NCBI GenBank assembly: GCA_003241875.1
Contig: QBLU01000001.1
Span: 1 to 64,000, forward strand
Source of the DNA: Alphaproteobacteria bacterium
GTDB taxonomy: Bacteria; Pseudomonadota; Alphaproteobacteria; Sphingomonadales; Sphingomonadaceae
Length of the DNA stretch: 64,000 nucleotides
Direction: 5' to 3'
Shown here: positions 37,514 to 45,567 of the stretch, in pieces
Layout: each line of letters starts with the position of its first letter
How positions within the stretch are numbered: position 1 is the stretch's first letter
Made by a program: the position numbers and the translations under genes
The notes under the pieces: generated by a model
Databases searched by the model: none
What the model was told of the DNA's origin: nothing
Seen by the model: only the letters and a program-made list of their open reading frames with translations

Positions 37514-38028
37514 CAGATCGTGCCGGCGAGATCGTCGCGCATCGCGGCGCCGACGGCGAACACCCGCGCCAGCACGAACACCATCAGCACGGCCATCCAG
37601 CCGGCGATCGAGACATCACCGCTGGGCGCCGCCGATCCCATCGCCGGAAAGTTGCGCGCGATCAGCCAGGCCGGAATCTCGCACAGCTGCAGCGCCAGCA
37701 GGCACCAGCCGATCTGCTGCAGCCGCACGGCGTTGGCGGCGATGAACGGGTCCGCGACGCTGGCGACGACGGCGGCAAGCACCGACAGCAACCGGGCCGT
37801 GACGATCGCCATGACGATGCCGAGCCCCATCAGCAGCCGCATGCCCATGGCCGCCGCGGCGATGTCGTTGCCGGGCAGGGCGCGGGCGACGATGCCGGCA
37901 AAGGCCGCCGGAAAAACCAGCGACAGCAGCAAGGCGACAGCGACGGCGGCGAGGAACAGCCCGTTGCCGAGGGTGGCGATCCGTACGGCGAGCCTCGCGG
38001 CTCCGGTCAGTCGATTGTCGATGGGCAT
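37513..38028 (-). CDS. DUF2975 family membrane protein
   Basis: A 171-residue protein with four membrane helices, matching DUF2975. The pairing of DUF2975 with a YozG-type XRE regulator is widespread, though its function is unknown. The ATG at 38028 has AGGAG six bases upstream. First gene of the three-gene operon; its promoter contains a duplicated 17-base element. Confidence 0.88.
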   Translation of the reverse strand: MPIDNRLTGAARLAVRIATLGNGLFLAAVAVALLLSLVFPAAFAGIVARALPGNDIAAAAMGMRLLMGLGIVMAIVTARLLSVLAAVVASVADPFIAANAVRLQQIGWCLLALQLCEIPAWLIARNFPAMGSAAPSGDVSIAGWMAVLMVFVLARVFAVGAAMRDDLAGTI

Positions 38029-38038
38029 GCGGCGCTCC

Positions 38039-38099
38039 TTATTGATAAACGATATCTGGGGTCCGGTCTGGCGTCAACGGAATTATTGATAAACGATAT
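38039..38099 (-). promoter_or_regulatory. Promoter with duplicated 17-base operator
   Basis: TTATTGATAAACGATAT occurs twice with no mismatch, at 38039-38055 and 38083-38099 (44 bases apart). On the minus strand a near-consensus promoter lies between them: -35 TTGACG (38077-38072), 17-base spacer, -10 TATCGT (38054-38049), the latter inside copy 1. A regulator bound at copy 1 would cover the -10; copy 2 lies just upstream of the -35. The XRE protein of the operon is the likely ligand. Confidence 0.8.
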
Positions 38100-38146
38100 G
38101 ACGTTCCCGCGGCCCCCGCGCTGGCGTTGATCGCCTTCGAGTTGTT

Positions 38147-38243
38147 CCGCTCAGGCCGAGCCTGTCGAAGGCCCTGCGAGGACCGCCCTGCGACGGCTTC
38201 GACAGGCTCAGCCTGAGCGGGGCCAAGCTCAGCCTGAGCAGGG
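38147..38243. repeat. Palindromic dispersed repeat, family B, copy 2
   Basis: Inverted arms with the same core as copy 1 (CCGCTCAGGC ... CTGTCGAAGGCC at 38147-38173, and GCTTCGACAGGCTCAGC ... GAGCGG ending at 38220), plus an extra partial arm AAGCTCAGCCTGAGC near 38224-38238. It lies between the DUF2975 operon and the M28 peptidase gene. Confidence 0.85.
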
Positions 38244-38286
38244 CTTTGTGCTTCAACGAAACGGAAAGCGAAGCTAGGCTGGCAGA

Positions 38287-39915
38287 ATGAACCTCGCTCC
38301 CCTCGCCGCCGCCGTGATGCTCGGCACATCCATCGCAGCCGCGGCGCAGCCGGCGACGACGCCGCGCGGCAAGGCCTGGTGGGCCGACATCACCGCGCTG
38401 GCGTCGGACGCGACCGAGGGGCGGCAGCCGGGCACCCCGGGCTATGACATGGCGGCGGCTTATGTGGTGAAGCGCTTCAAGGCGCTGGGCCTGGCGCCGG
38501 CGGGAGATGGCGGCGGCTATCTGCAGCAGGTGGCGTTCGAGGAACAGTCGATCGACCATGGCGCCTCGACCGCGGCGCTGGTGGCGGCCGATGGCACCCG
38601 CACGCCGATCAGCGTCGGCGCCGACCTGCTGATCTCGCCCGGCGGCGCCGCCCGGCCGGAAAGCGTCGCCGCGCCGCTGGTGTTCATCGGCTATGGGCTG
38701 AAGCTGCCCGGCCATGACGATTTCGCCGGCGTCGACCTGAAGGGCAAGATCGCCGTCGTCATCTCGGGCGGGCCTGCCGATGTGTCGGGGCCGGTGAAGT
38801 CCGCCAACCGGTCGGACCGGGTGACGTTCCTTCAGCAGGCCGGCGCCGTCGGCCTGATCAGCCTGACCACCCCGGCGCAGGTGGAGATCCCCTGGGTCCG
38901 GCAGAAACTGCTGGCCTCGCAGTCGGGGATGTATTTCGCCGATGCGGCGCTGCGCGACACGCCCGACGGCTTTTTCACGGCGCGCTTCGATCCGGCGCAG
39001 AGCGAGGCGCTGTTCGCCGGTTCCGGGCGCAGCTTTGCCGAACTGGCTGCGCTCGCCGATGCCTCGGCGCCGGTGCCGGGCCTGGCGCTGCCGCGGCGGC
39101 TGGAGGCGACGGTGGCGAAGCGGCTGCGGTCGCTGACCTCGCCCAACCTGGTGGCGAGGCTCACCGGGTCCGACCCGCGGCTCCGGGCCGAACACGTCGT
39201 CCTGTCCGCCCATCTCGATCACGTCGGGGTGGGGGAGCCGATCGCCGGCGACCGCATCTACAACGGCGCCATGGACGATGCCTCGGGCGTCGCCAGCGTG
39301 CTCGACATTGCGGCGCGGCTGAAGGCCGGCAAGCGGCCCCGGCGGTCGATCCTGTTCGTCATCGTCACCGCCGAGGAAAAGGGCCTGCTCGGCTCGCATT
39401 ATTTCGCCAGGCGCCCGACCGTGCCGGCCGCCAGCCTCGTCGCCAACCTCAACTTCGACATGCCGCTGCCGCTGTGGCCGCTGAAGCTGGTGCTGGTGCA
39501 GGGCGATGGCGAATCGACGTTGGGCGCCGTGGCTCGCGCCGCCGCTGCCAAACAGGGCCTGGCGCTGACGCCCGATCCGCTGCCCGAACGCAACAGCTTC
39601 ACCCGCACCGACCAGTTCAGCTTTGTGAAGGCCGGCATTCCGGCGCTGGCGTTCAAGTTCGGCTTCATCTGGGACAGCCCGGAATTCAGGATCGAGCGCG
39701 ACTGGCGCGCCAACCGCTATCATTCGCCCAGCGACGATCTCGACCAGCCGGGCGTGCTCAAGGACGAGATCATCAGGCTCGACGACCTGGTGGCGGCGAT
39801 CGCCCGCGACGTCGCCGATGCGCCGGCGCGGCCGGCGTGGCTGCCGACGAGCGTCTTCCGGCCGCAACTCCGCGTCGCCCGTGACGAAGCGTACACTGGC
39901 CAAGTGGCGCAGTAA
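38287..39915 (+). CDS. M28 family zinc aminopeptidase, secreted
   Basis: A 542-residue peptidase with a signal peptide (cleavage near A-A-A-A-Q-P), a PA domain inserted after about residue 120, and the M28 catalytic core. Probable zinc ligands: H and D in L-S-A-H-L-D-H and N-G-A-M-D-D-A-S-G, E in T-A-E-E-K-G-L-L-G-S, D in L-N-F-D-M and H in N-R-Y-H-S-P-S-D-D. It probably trims peptides in the periplasm. Followed 43 bases later by the S41 protease gene. Confidence 0.93.
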   Translation: MNLAPLAAAVMLGTSIAAAAQPATTPRGKAWWADITALASDATEGRQPGTPGYDMAAAYVVKRFKALGLAPAGDGGGYLQQVAFEEQSIDHGASTAALVAADGTRTPISVGADLLISPGGAARPESVAAPLVFIGYGLKLPGHDDFAGVDLKGKIAVVISGGPADVSGPVKSANRSDRVTFLQQAGAVGLISLTTPAQVEIPWVRQKLLASQSGMYFADAALRDTPDGFFTARFDPAQSEALFAGSGRSFAELAALADASAPVPGLALPRRLEATVAKRLRSLTSPNLVARLTGSDPRLRAEHVVLSAHLDHVGVGEPIAGDRIYNGAMDDASGVASVLDIAARLKAGKRPRRSILFVIVTAEEKGLLGSHYFARRPTVPAASLVANLNFDMPLPLWPLKLVLVQGDGESTLGAVARAAAAKQGLALTPDPLPERNSFTRTDQFSFVKAGIPALAFKFGFIWDSPEFRIERDWRANRYHSPSDDLDQPGVLKDEIIRLDDLVAAIARDVADAPARPAWLPTSVFRPQLRVARDEAYTGQVAQ

Positions 39916-39958
39916 TGCCTATCTTTGAAACTCTGCGTTGCCCAAAGGCTGGTATTCG

Positions 39959-41311
39959 ATGTCGCCTCGCTGGAAGATCGTCCTGCCCTTCGCTGCCCTG
40001 GCGCTGATCCCCGGCGCCGCTGCGGTGCGCGCTGCGGCCGAAAGCGATACCTACAAGCAGCTCGATGCGCTGATGGACGTGTTCGAGCGGGTGCGCGCCG
40101 ATTATGTCGACAAGACCGACGATAAAAAGCTGATCGAAGGCGCCATCAACGGCATGCTCGCCAGTCTCGATCCGCATTCGTCCTACCTCGACGTCCGCGA
40201 TTTCCAGAACATGCGGCAGACCACCGACGGCGAATATGGCGGCCTCGGCCTGACCGTCACCACCGAGGACGGCGCCGTGAAGGTGGTGTCGCCGACCGAT
40301 GACACCCCGGCGGCGCGCGCCGGCATCAAGTCCGGCGACTATATCACCCATCTCGATGGCGAGCTGATCTATGGCTCGTCGCTGCAGGAGGCCGTCGACA
40401 AGATGCGCGGCGCCGCGGGCAGCGTCATCAAGCTGACCGTGGTGCGCGAAGGCGCCAACAAGCCGATCGATTATGCGCTGAAGCGCGAGGTGATTCGCAT
40501 CAAGCCGGTGAAGTTCGAGACCCAGGGCAATGTCGGCATCGTCCGCATCTCGACCTTCAACAAGCAGACCGGCGACGCCACCCGCGCCGCCATCGCCGGC
40601 ATCGAGAAGAAGCTGGGCCCCGATATCACCGGCTATGTCGTCGACCTGCGCTCCAATCCAGGCGGCCTGCTCGACCAGGCCATCGAAGTCAGCGACGTGT
40701 TCCTCGACCGCGGCGAGATCGTGTCGCAGCGCGGCCGCACCAAGAACGACATCCAGCGCTATTTCGCCCGCACCGGCGACCTGACCCGGGGCAAGCCGAT
40801 CGTCGTCCTCGTCGACGAAGGCTCGGCATCCGCCGCCGAAATCGTCGCCGGCGCGCTGCAGGACCAGCGCCGCGCCATCGTCCTTGGCCAGCGCAGCTTC
40901 GGCAAGGGCAGCGTGCAGACGCTCATCCCGCTGGGCCAGGAAACGGCGCTGCGGCTGACCACGGCGCGTTATTTCACGCCGTCGGGCCGCAGCGTGCAGG
41001 AAAACGGCATCGAGCCCGATATCCAGGTGCCGCAGTTGAGCGACGCGACCCGCGCCGACCGGCCGCGCCTGCGCGAGGCCGACCTCAGGAAGCATCTCAT
41101 CAACGAGATCAAGGACGGTACCGAAAAGCTGGTCGAGAACGACAACAAGCCCGATCCGCGCTTTGTCGCCACCCCCGAGGAGCTGAAGAAAAAGGGCGTC
41201 ATCGATTTCCAGCTCGATTATGCGACGCGGCTGCTCGGCCGGCTCGGCCCGGTGGCGCCGGTGCAGACTGCTGCCGCGACCGCGGGCGGCAAGGCAGCGC
41301 TGCAGAAATAG
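39959..41311 (+). CDS. ctpA: S41 family carboxy-terminal processing protease
   Basis: A 450-residue periplasmic protease with a signal or anchor segment (residues 5-25), a PDZ domain (about 88-170) and the S41 core. The catalytic Ser is in D-E-G-S-A-S-A-A-E-I and the Lys in R-S-F-G-K-G-S-V-Q-T. The ATG at 39959 has AAAGG upstream; an ATG at 39938 is also open. In this lineage ctpA follows the rlmH region, although here several genes intervene. The C-terminus is Ala/Thr-rich. Confidence 0.94.
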   Translation: MSPRWKIVLPFAALALIPGAAAVRAAAESDTYKQLDALMDVFERVRADYVDKTDDKKLIEGAINGMLASLDPHSSYLDVRDFQNMRQTTDGEYGGLGLTVTTEDGAVKVVSPTDDTPAARAGIKSGDYITHLDGELIYGSSLQEAVDKMRGAAGSVIKLTVVREGANKPIDYALKREVIRIKPVKFETQGNVGIVRISTFNKQTGDATRAAIAGIEKKLGPDITGYVVDLRSNPGGLLDQAIEVSDVFLDRGEIVSQRGRTKNDIQRYFARTGDLTRGKPIVVLVDEGSASAAEIVAGALQDQRRAIVLGQRSFGKGSVQTLIPLGQETALRLTTARYFTPSGRSVQENGIEPDIQVPQLSDATRADRPRLREADLRKHLINEIKDGTEKLVENDNKPDPRFVATPEELKKKGVIDFQLDYATRLLGRLGPVAPVQTAAATAGGKAALQK

Positions 41312-41383
41312 CCTCCGGAATTGCGCAGCGCAGCATAGCCGCCTATTGGGGGCCGCCGCCCCCTCGACAGGACTGGACAGCCC

Positions 41384-41965
41384 TTGCTTCGCCGCCTTTA
41401 CGACTGGACCCTGGCCCGCGCCGGTGGTCCCCAGGCTGAAAAATGGCTGATCGGCATCAGCTTTGCCGATTCGTCGTTTTTCCCGATTCCGCCCGACGTC
41501 ATGCAGATCCCGATGTCGATCGCCCGGCCGGAAAAATCCTTTCGCTATGCCGCGGTATCGACTGTCGCCTCGGTGGCCGGCGCGCTGCTCGGCTATCTCA
41601 TCGGCGCGCTGCTGTTCCAGGCGATCGGCGTGCCGCTGCTGCAATTCTATGGCTATGAGGAAAAATTCGCGACCTTTGCCGCGTCGATCAAGCAGCACGG
41701 CTTTTTGTGGATGCTGGCCTTTGCCTTCCTGCCGATCCCGTACAAGGTCGCGACCATCGCCGCCGGCAGCGTCGGCCTCGGCATCCCGGTACTGCTCGCC
41801 GCCTCGGTGCTCGGCCGCGGCGGGCGCTTCTTCCTCGTGGCGCTGATCCTGCGCCGCTATGGCGTCGCCGCCCAGGCGATCATCGACAAATATTTCCACC
41901 AGCTGGCGCTGGTGGCCATCGTGCTGTTCGTCGGCGGCTTCGTCGTCGTCAAATATGCGTTCTGA
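41384..41965 (+). CDS. YqaA family membrane protein (VTT/DedA-like)
   Basis: A 193-residue membrane protein with about four to five helices. The segments F-A-D-S-S-F-F-P-I-P-P-D and F-A-F-L-P-I-P-Y-K-V-A-T-I-A-A-G match YqaA, a SNARE-associated/VTT-type family. No ATG is available at the N-terminus; TTG at 41384 with AGGA about 11 bases upstream is chosen. The dsbB gene begins within its last 11 bases. Function not established; relatives handle lipid translocation. Confidence 0.85.
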   Translation: MLRRLYDWTLARAGGPQAEKWLIGISFADSSFFPIPPDVMQIPMSIARPEKSFRYAAVSTVASVAGALLGYLIGALLFQAIGVPLLQFYGYEEKFATFAASIKQHGFLWMLAFAFLPIPYKVATIAAGSVGLGIPVLLAASVLGRGGRFFLVALILRRYGVAAQAIIDKYFHQLALVAIVLFVGGFVVVKYAF

Positions 41966-42410
41966 GGCGCTGACCAACGCCGCTCTGCTGGTGGTGCCGG
42001 CGGCGATGCTCGGCGGCGCGCTGGCGTTCCAGTATATCGGCGGCCTGCAGCCCTGCGAGATGTGCGTGTGGCAGCGCTGGGCGCTGGTGGCGACGCTGGG
42101 CCTCGGGCTGCTCGCCTGGGCCTTGGGCTCGCGGCCGGCGCTGGTGGCGCTCGCCGCGCTGGCGCTGCTCGTCGATGGCGCCATCGGCGTGTTCCATGCC
42201 GGCGTCGAGCAGCATTGGTGGCAGGGCATCACCCGCTGCACGGCGCCGCTGACCAGCGGGTCCGACATGCTCGGGCAGATCCTGGCCCAGCCGCTGGTCC
42301 GGTGCGACGCCATTCCCTGGTCCCTTTTCGGGCTTTCGATGGCAGGGTGGAACGCAGTGATCGCGATTCTGGTCGGAGGCTATGCGCTATGGCGACTGAA
42401 GACGGCATGA
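41955..42410 (+). CDS. dsbB: Disulfide bond formation protein B
   Basis: A 151-residue inner-membrane protein with four helices that reoxidises DsbA and passes electrons to ubiquinone. Redox pairs are visible: C-E-M-C in loop 1 (about residues 35-38) and single cysteines in I-T-R-C and V-R-C-D of loop 2. It is slightly shorter than E. coli DsbB (176). The start overlaps yqaA; the coq7 start codon lies 19 bases before its stop. Confidence 0.92.
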   Translation: MRSEALTNAALLVVPAAMLGGALAFQYIGGLQPCEMCVWQRWALVATLGLGLLAWALGSRPALVALAALALLVDGAIGVFHAGVEQHWWQGITRCTAPLTSGSDMLGQILAQPLVRCDAIPWSLFGLSMAGWNAVIAILVGGYALWRLKTA

Positions 42411-42937
42411 GGCGGCTGCCCGGCAGCCCGAGGGTCGATACCCGCCCGATGGTCCGCGTCGACCAGGCCGGCGAATATGGCGCGGCGCGCATCTATGCCG
42501 GGCAGCTGGCGGTGATGGGTGACCGGGCGCGCGTGTCGGGCGAGATCCGCCACATGGCGGCACAGGAACAGCGCCACCTGCAGGCGTTCGACGCGCTGAT
42601 GACGAGGCGCGGCGTGCGGCCGACGCTGATGGGGCCGATCTGGCATGTCGCCGGCTATGCGCTGGGCGCCGCGACGGCGCTGATCGGGCCCAAGGCGGCG
42701 ATGGCGGCGACGGTGGCGGTCGAAACCGTCATCGACGAGCATTACGGCGAACAGTCCGACGCGCTGGCCGACGGCAGCGACCCGGAACTGAAGGCGATGA
42801 TCGACGATTTCCGCGCCGACGAGGTCGAGCACCGCGATACTGCCAGCGGCCATGCCGGCGCCAACGGCTTTCCGTTGCTGCAGGCGGCGATCCGCGGCGG
42901 CGTGCGTGCGGCGATCGCGGTGGCCAAGCGGGTATAG
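42389..42937 (+). CDS. coq7: Demethoxyubiquinone hydroxylase (Coq7/UbiF type)
   Basis: A 182-residue di-iron monooxygenase of ubiquinone synthesis. The ferritin-like ligands are present: E in G-E-Y-G-A, E-x-x-H in E-Q-R-H, E in V-E-T-V-I-D-E-H-Y and E-x-x-H in D-E-V-E-H-R-D. The ATG at 42389 has GGAGG 9-10 bases upstream; an ATG at 42407 overlapping the dsbB stop as ATGA is possible. Followed at once by a strong hairpin. Confidence 0.94.
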   Translation: MATEDGMRRLPGSPRVDTRPMVRVDQAGEYGAARIYAGQLAVMGDRARVSGEIRHMAAQEQRHLQAFDALMTRRGVRPTLMGPIWHVAGYALGAATALIGPKAAMAATVAVETVIDEHYGEQSDALADGSDPELKAMIDDFRADEVEHRDTASGHAGANGFPLLQAAIRGGVRAAIAVAKRV

Positions 42938-42941
42938 TGCG

Positions 42942-42968
42942 ACTCCCTCCCCCTTGCGGGGAGGGAGT
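42942..42968. terminator. Bidirectional terminator between coq7 and hspQ
   Basis: ACTCCCTCCCC (42942-42952) and GGGGAGGGAGT (42958-42968) form a perfect 11-base stem with a 5-base loop, followed by TTTCG-CTT on the plus strand. It lies between two convergent genes. Similar hairpins are common in sphingomonad genomes. Confidence 0.8.
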
Positions 42969-42980
42969 TTCGCTTCGGCC

Positions 42981-43379
42981 CTAGTTCCGAATCTCCGGCC
43001 GCAACTTGTAGCGGCCGTCCTCGAACCCCGAGAACATCTGCTGGACCGCCGGGTGCTGCACCGGCTCGTCATCGGCGTCGAGCAGCAGATTCTGCTGGCT
43101 GACATAGGCGACATAGGCCGATTCGTCGTTTTCGGCGAGCAGGTGGTAGAACGGCTGGTCCTTGCGCGGGCGCACGCCCTCCGGGATGGCGTTCCACCAT
43201 TCCTCGGTATTGTTGAACACCGGATCGACGTCGAAGATCACGCCGCGGAACGGGAACAGGCGGTGGCGGACCACGTCACCTATGGTGAAGGTGGCCGGGC
43301 TGGCGATTTCCATCGCCGCCATTTCCATAGCCGGGGCGCGCCGCTTCAATCTGTCAATCATCCGCCAGAACCTTTTCAT
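42981..43379 (-). CDS. hspQ: Heat shock protein HspQ (YccV-like)
   Basis: A 132-residue protein with the hemimethylated-DNA-binding YccV fold: F-T-I-G-D-V-V-R-H-R-L-F-P-F-R-G-V-I-F-D-V-D-P near residue 30 and Q-P-F-Y-H-L-L-A-E-N-D near 75. HspQ acts as a Lon specificity factor or promotes degradation of unstable proteins in E. coli. A basic extension precedes the domain. The ATG at 43379 is chosen; GGAGG lies 14 bases upstream, rather far, and a TTG at 43403 is the alternative. Confidence 0.9.
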   Translation of the reverse strand: MKRFWRMIDRLKRRAPAMEMAAMEIASPATFTIGDVVRHRLFPFRGVIFDVDPVFNNTEEWWNAIPEGVRPRKDQPFYHLLAENDESAYVAYVSQQNLLLDADDEPVQHPAVQQMFSGFEDGRYKLRPEIRN

Positions 43380-43480
43380 CGCTCGGCATTTCGCCTCCTG
43401 CAACGAAGCATATAGGAACGATTATGGTTCCGTGAAGTGCGACCCGGTGACTGCCGCCACCGGCGGGGCTGCATCAAGGC

Positions 43481-43509
43481 TTGGCAAGCCCGGCAAGGCT
43501 GGGTATAGC
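43481..43509 (+). promoter_or_regulatory. Candidate promoter of tRNA-Ser
   Basis: TTGGCA (43481-43486) and TATAGC (43504-43509) are 17 bases apart and lie 57 bases before the mature tRNA end. No other rightward promoter is visible. Confidence 0.5.
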
Positions 43510-43565
43510 CGCGCCCTTCGACCGGTCGCGGCAACGCGGCCTGCCCCATTGGGGACGCCTCATGA

Positions 43566-43655
43566 GGAGAGGTGCCAGAGTGGTCGATTGGGACGGTCTC
43601 GAAAACCGTTGTGCCAGTGATGGTACCGTGGGTTCGAATCCCACCCTCTCCTCCA
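43566..43655 (+). tRNA. tRNA-Ser (anticodon CGA)
   Basis: Acceptor GGAGAGG (43566-43572) pairs with CCTCTCC (43645-43651); discriminator T and an encoded CCA end at 43655. The anticodon arm ACGGT-CTCGAAA-ACCGT gives CGA, reading UCG. The T arm GTGGG-TTCGAAT-CCCAC and a long variable arm, as in class II tRNAs, are present; total 90 bases. Confidence 0.96.
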
Positions 43656-44511
43656 TGTGGTCATTCGGGCCGCCCTGTTCAGGCCAGAATGCTTTGACCC
43701 CTGCGGTAGATATCATATCTTCGGCAGACGAAGTTCCAGGCCATTCGGGGTGCGATCGCGCGATACGCGCGTCAGCACAAATGTAAATTGACGCATGGTC
43801 CATAAAGCTGAATAGTAATGCATGCGCTCTATGGCGCACTCGCGGGGGCGAATGCATACGATCATCACGGTGGCGCAGCGTCTATGGCGCGCGCTTGGCG
43901 CTGCGTTTACGCCGACTCGGGAGGACGTACGGCGCGGAGGCGGCTGGGGCGCCGACGACGATTAGCAGCCTCGCTATTTCATGACGCGAGCGGCCAGCCA
44001 GTGGGGCTTTGCCGTGCTGGCGTAGAGTTGTTCCTCGGTATGATTGATGCAGACTACTTCGACATCCTGGCAGTCGAAGAAATCGAAACCGAGGCGTTGG
44101 CAGTAGTCGGCGGGCGACCGAGGTCGAGAGCTTTGTATCGTCCATCAACGCGATTGCGTTCCGCGACAATATCGTTGCGCGGCGCGTGCTCCCGCGCAGG
44201 TCGGAAGGGATTGGACAAGCGGCGTCTGAAGCGCCGGTTCTGGACATTTCCTGCAAGCGTCGGGGTGGCTGACCATGTCGCCCCGGCGCGAAATCGGCTT
44301 TCATTGCCTCTGACATTTGATGACTGCACCATCTGGCTATGCGCGAGCAGGCTCGCACTTTTTTGCTAATTTGATGTTTTCATAGCGGAAAGGGCAGTTC
44401 GTTTGCTTGCGTCAGCTCGACGTCGCAAATGCCGGCAGCCTACGTCGCCCTCTCGACTTTCTGCAGCCATGATGGCTGAAGACGCAGCAGACACCGGCAG
44501 GGGCGCAAGGC
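43656..44511. other. 856-base stretch without a convincing gene, after tRNA-Ser
   Basis: Composition differs from the neighbours: several A/T-rich patches (around 43700-43800 and 44340-44410). Overlapping ORFs on both strands (43818-44369 plus; 43882-44358 minus) have Arg/Cys/Trp-rich, low-complexity translations, no recognised family and no good ribosome binding site. A short perfect palindrome CAGCCAT-G-ATGGCTG lies at 44464-44478, 34 bases before the permease start. The position next to a tRNA suggests a decayed integrated element, but no attachment repeat of the tRNA 3' end was seen within the window. Confidence 0.5.
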
Positions 44512-45567
44512 ATGGCTGACGACGATAAGAGCGCGAGCCCCGGCGGGGCGCGGCTGTTCCGCCACACGCTGGTCGTCATGGCCGGCGTCGCCGCGGGGCT
44601 GATCACCTGGCAGCTGAGCCACCTGCTGCTGCTGCTGTTTGCCAGCGTCCTCGCCGCGCTGATGTTCCATGATTTCGCGGCGGCGCTGCAACGCTGGCTG
44701 AAGCTGCCGTTCGGCATTGCGCTTACTCTGGCGGTGATCCTGCCGCTGATCGTCATCATCGTCATCTTCGGGTTGTTCGGCAATCTGATGGTCGGCCAGT
44801 TCACCGCGCTGACGCAGCAGTTCCCGGCGGCGCTGGCATCGGCGCGCACCTGGCTGCGGACCACCGAGATCGGGCGCGAGGTCATCAACGGCCTCGACGG
44901 CTATGCGCCCGAGGTCGGCACCGTCGTCGGCATCGTCCGCGCGACGCTGGCGAACCTTGGCACCGGCGTGTCGGAACTGGCGATCGTCCTTGTTGGCGGC
45001 GTCTATCTGGGGGCGCAGCCGGGGCTGTACGCCAACGGCATCATCAACGCCGCCGTAGGCGCCGGCTTCCCGCGCACCCGCGAGGTCGCCGACCGGCTGC
45101 ACAATGCGCTGATCGCGTGGTTGAAGGGCCAGGCCGTCGGCATGGCGTTCGTCGCCGTCGGCACCTCGATCGGGCTGTCGATCGTCGGGCTGCCATCCGC
45201 CGTCGCCATCGGGCTGGTCGCCGGCCTGTGCGAGTTCGTGCCCTATCTCGGCGTCATCCTGGTCAGCGTGCCGTCGGTCATCATCGGCTTCAGCATGGGG
45301 GTGCAGACCGGCATCTTCACCATCATCGCACTGGTCGTCGTCCAGCAGCTGCAGGGCAATGTCGTGACGCCGATGGCGCAGGGCAAGTTCGCCGACCTGC
45401 CGCCGGCGCTGACGATCTTCAGCCTGATCGCCTTTGCCGTGCTGCTCGGGCCGCTCGGCATCATCCTGGCGGTGCCGATGACCGTCGTCGGCATGGTGCT
45501 GGTGCGGGTGGCGATGGAGGCGCGGGTGCCTAGCGGATCAGTCCCGCCTGCCGCAGGGCGCCGTTGA
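44512..45567 (+). CDS. AI-2E family transporter (YdiK/PerM type)
   Basis: A 351-residue permease-like protein with about eight helices arranged as in UPF0118/AI-2E transporters: an N-terminal pair, a central amphipathic region (about residues 95-150) and the conserved C-terminal segments P-Y-L-G-V-I-L and G-P-L-G-I-I-L-A-V-P. Few members have a proven substrate; autoinducer export is known for only one. The ATG at 44512 has AGGGG 8 bases upstream. The last 38 bases overlap the convergent esterase gene. Confidence 0.9.
   Translation: MADDDKSASPGGARLFRHTLVVMAGVAAGLITWQLSHLLLLLFASVLAALMFHDFAAALQRWLKLPFGIALTLAVILPLIVIIVIFGLFGNLMVGQFTALTQQFPAALASARTWLRTTEIGREVINGLDGYAPEVGTVVGIVRATLANLGTGVSELAIVLVGGVYLGAQPGLYANGIINAAVGAGFPRTREVADRLHNALIAWLKGQAVGMAFVAVGTSIGLSIVGLPSAVAIGLVAGLCEFVPYLGVILVSVPSVIIGFSMGVQTGIFTIIALVVVQQLQGNVVTPMAQGKFADLPPALTIFSLIAFAVLLGPLGIILAVPMTVVGMVLVRVAMEARVPSGSVPPAAGRR

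Noticed and set aside
43566-43680. tRNA-Ser as an occupied phage/island attachment site
   Set aside because: No second copy of the tRNA 3' end and no integrase gene were found in the window.
43818-44369. 183-codon ORF and its antisense partner (43882-44358) behind tRNA-Ser
   Set aside because: No family resemblance, residue composition typical of non-coding frames, overlapping ORFs on both strands and no ribosome binding site.
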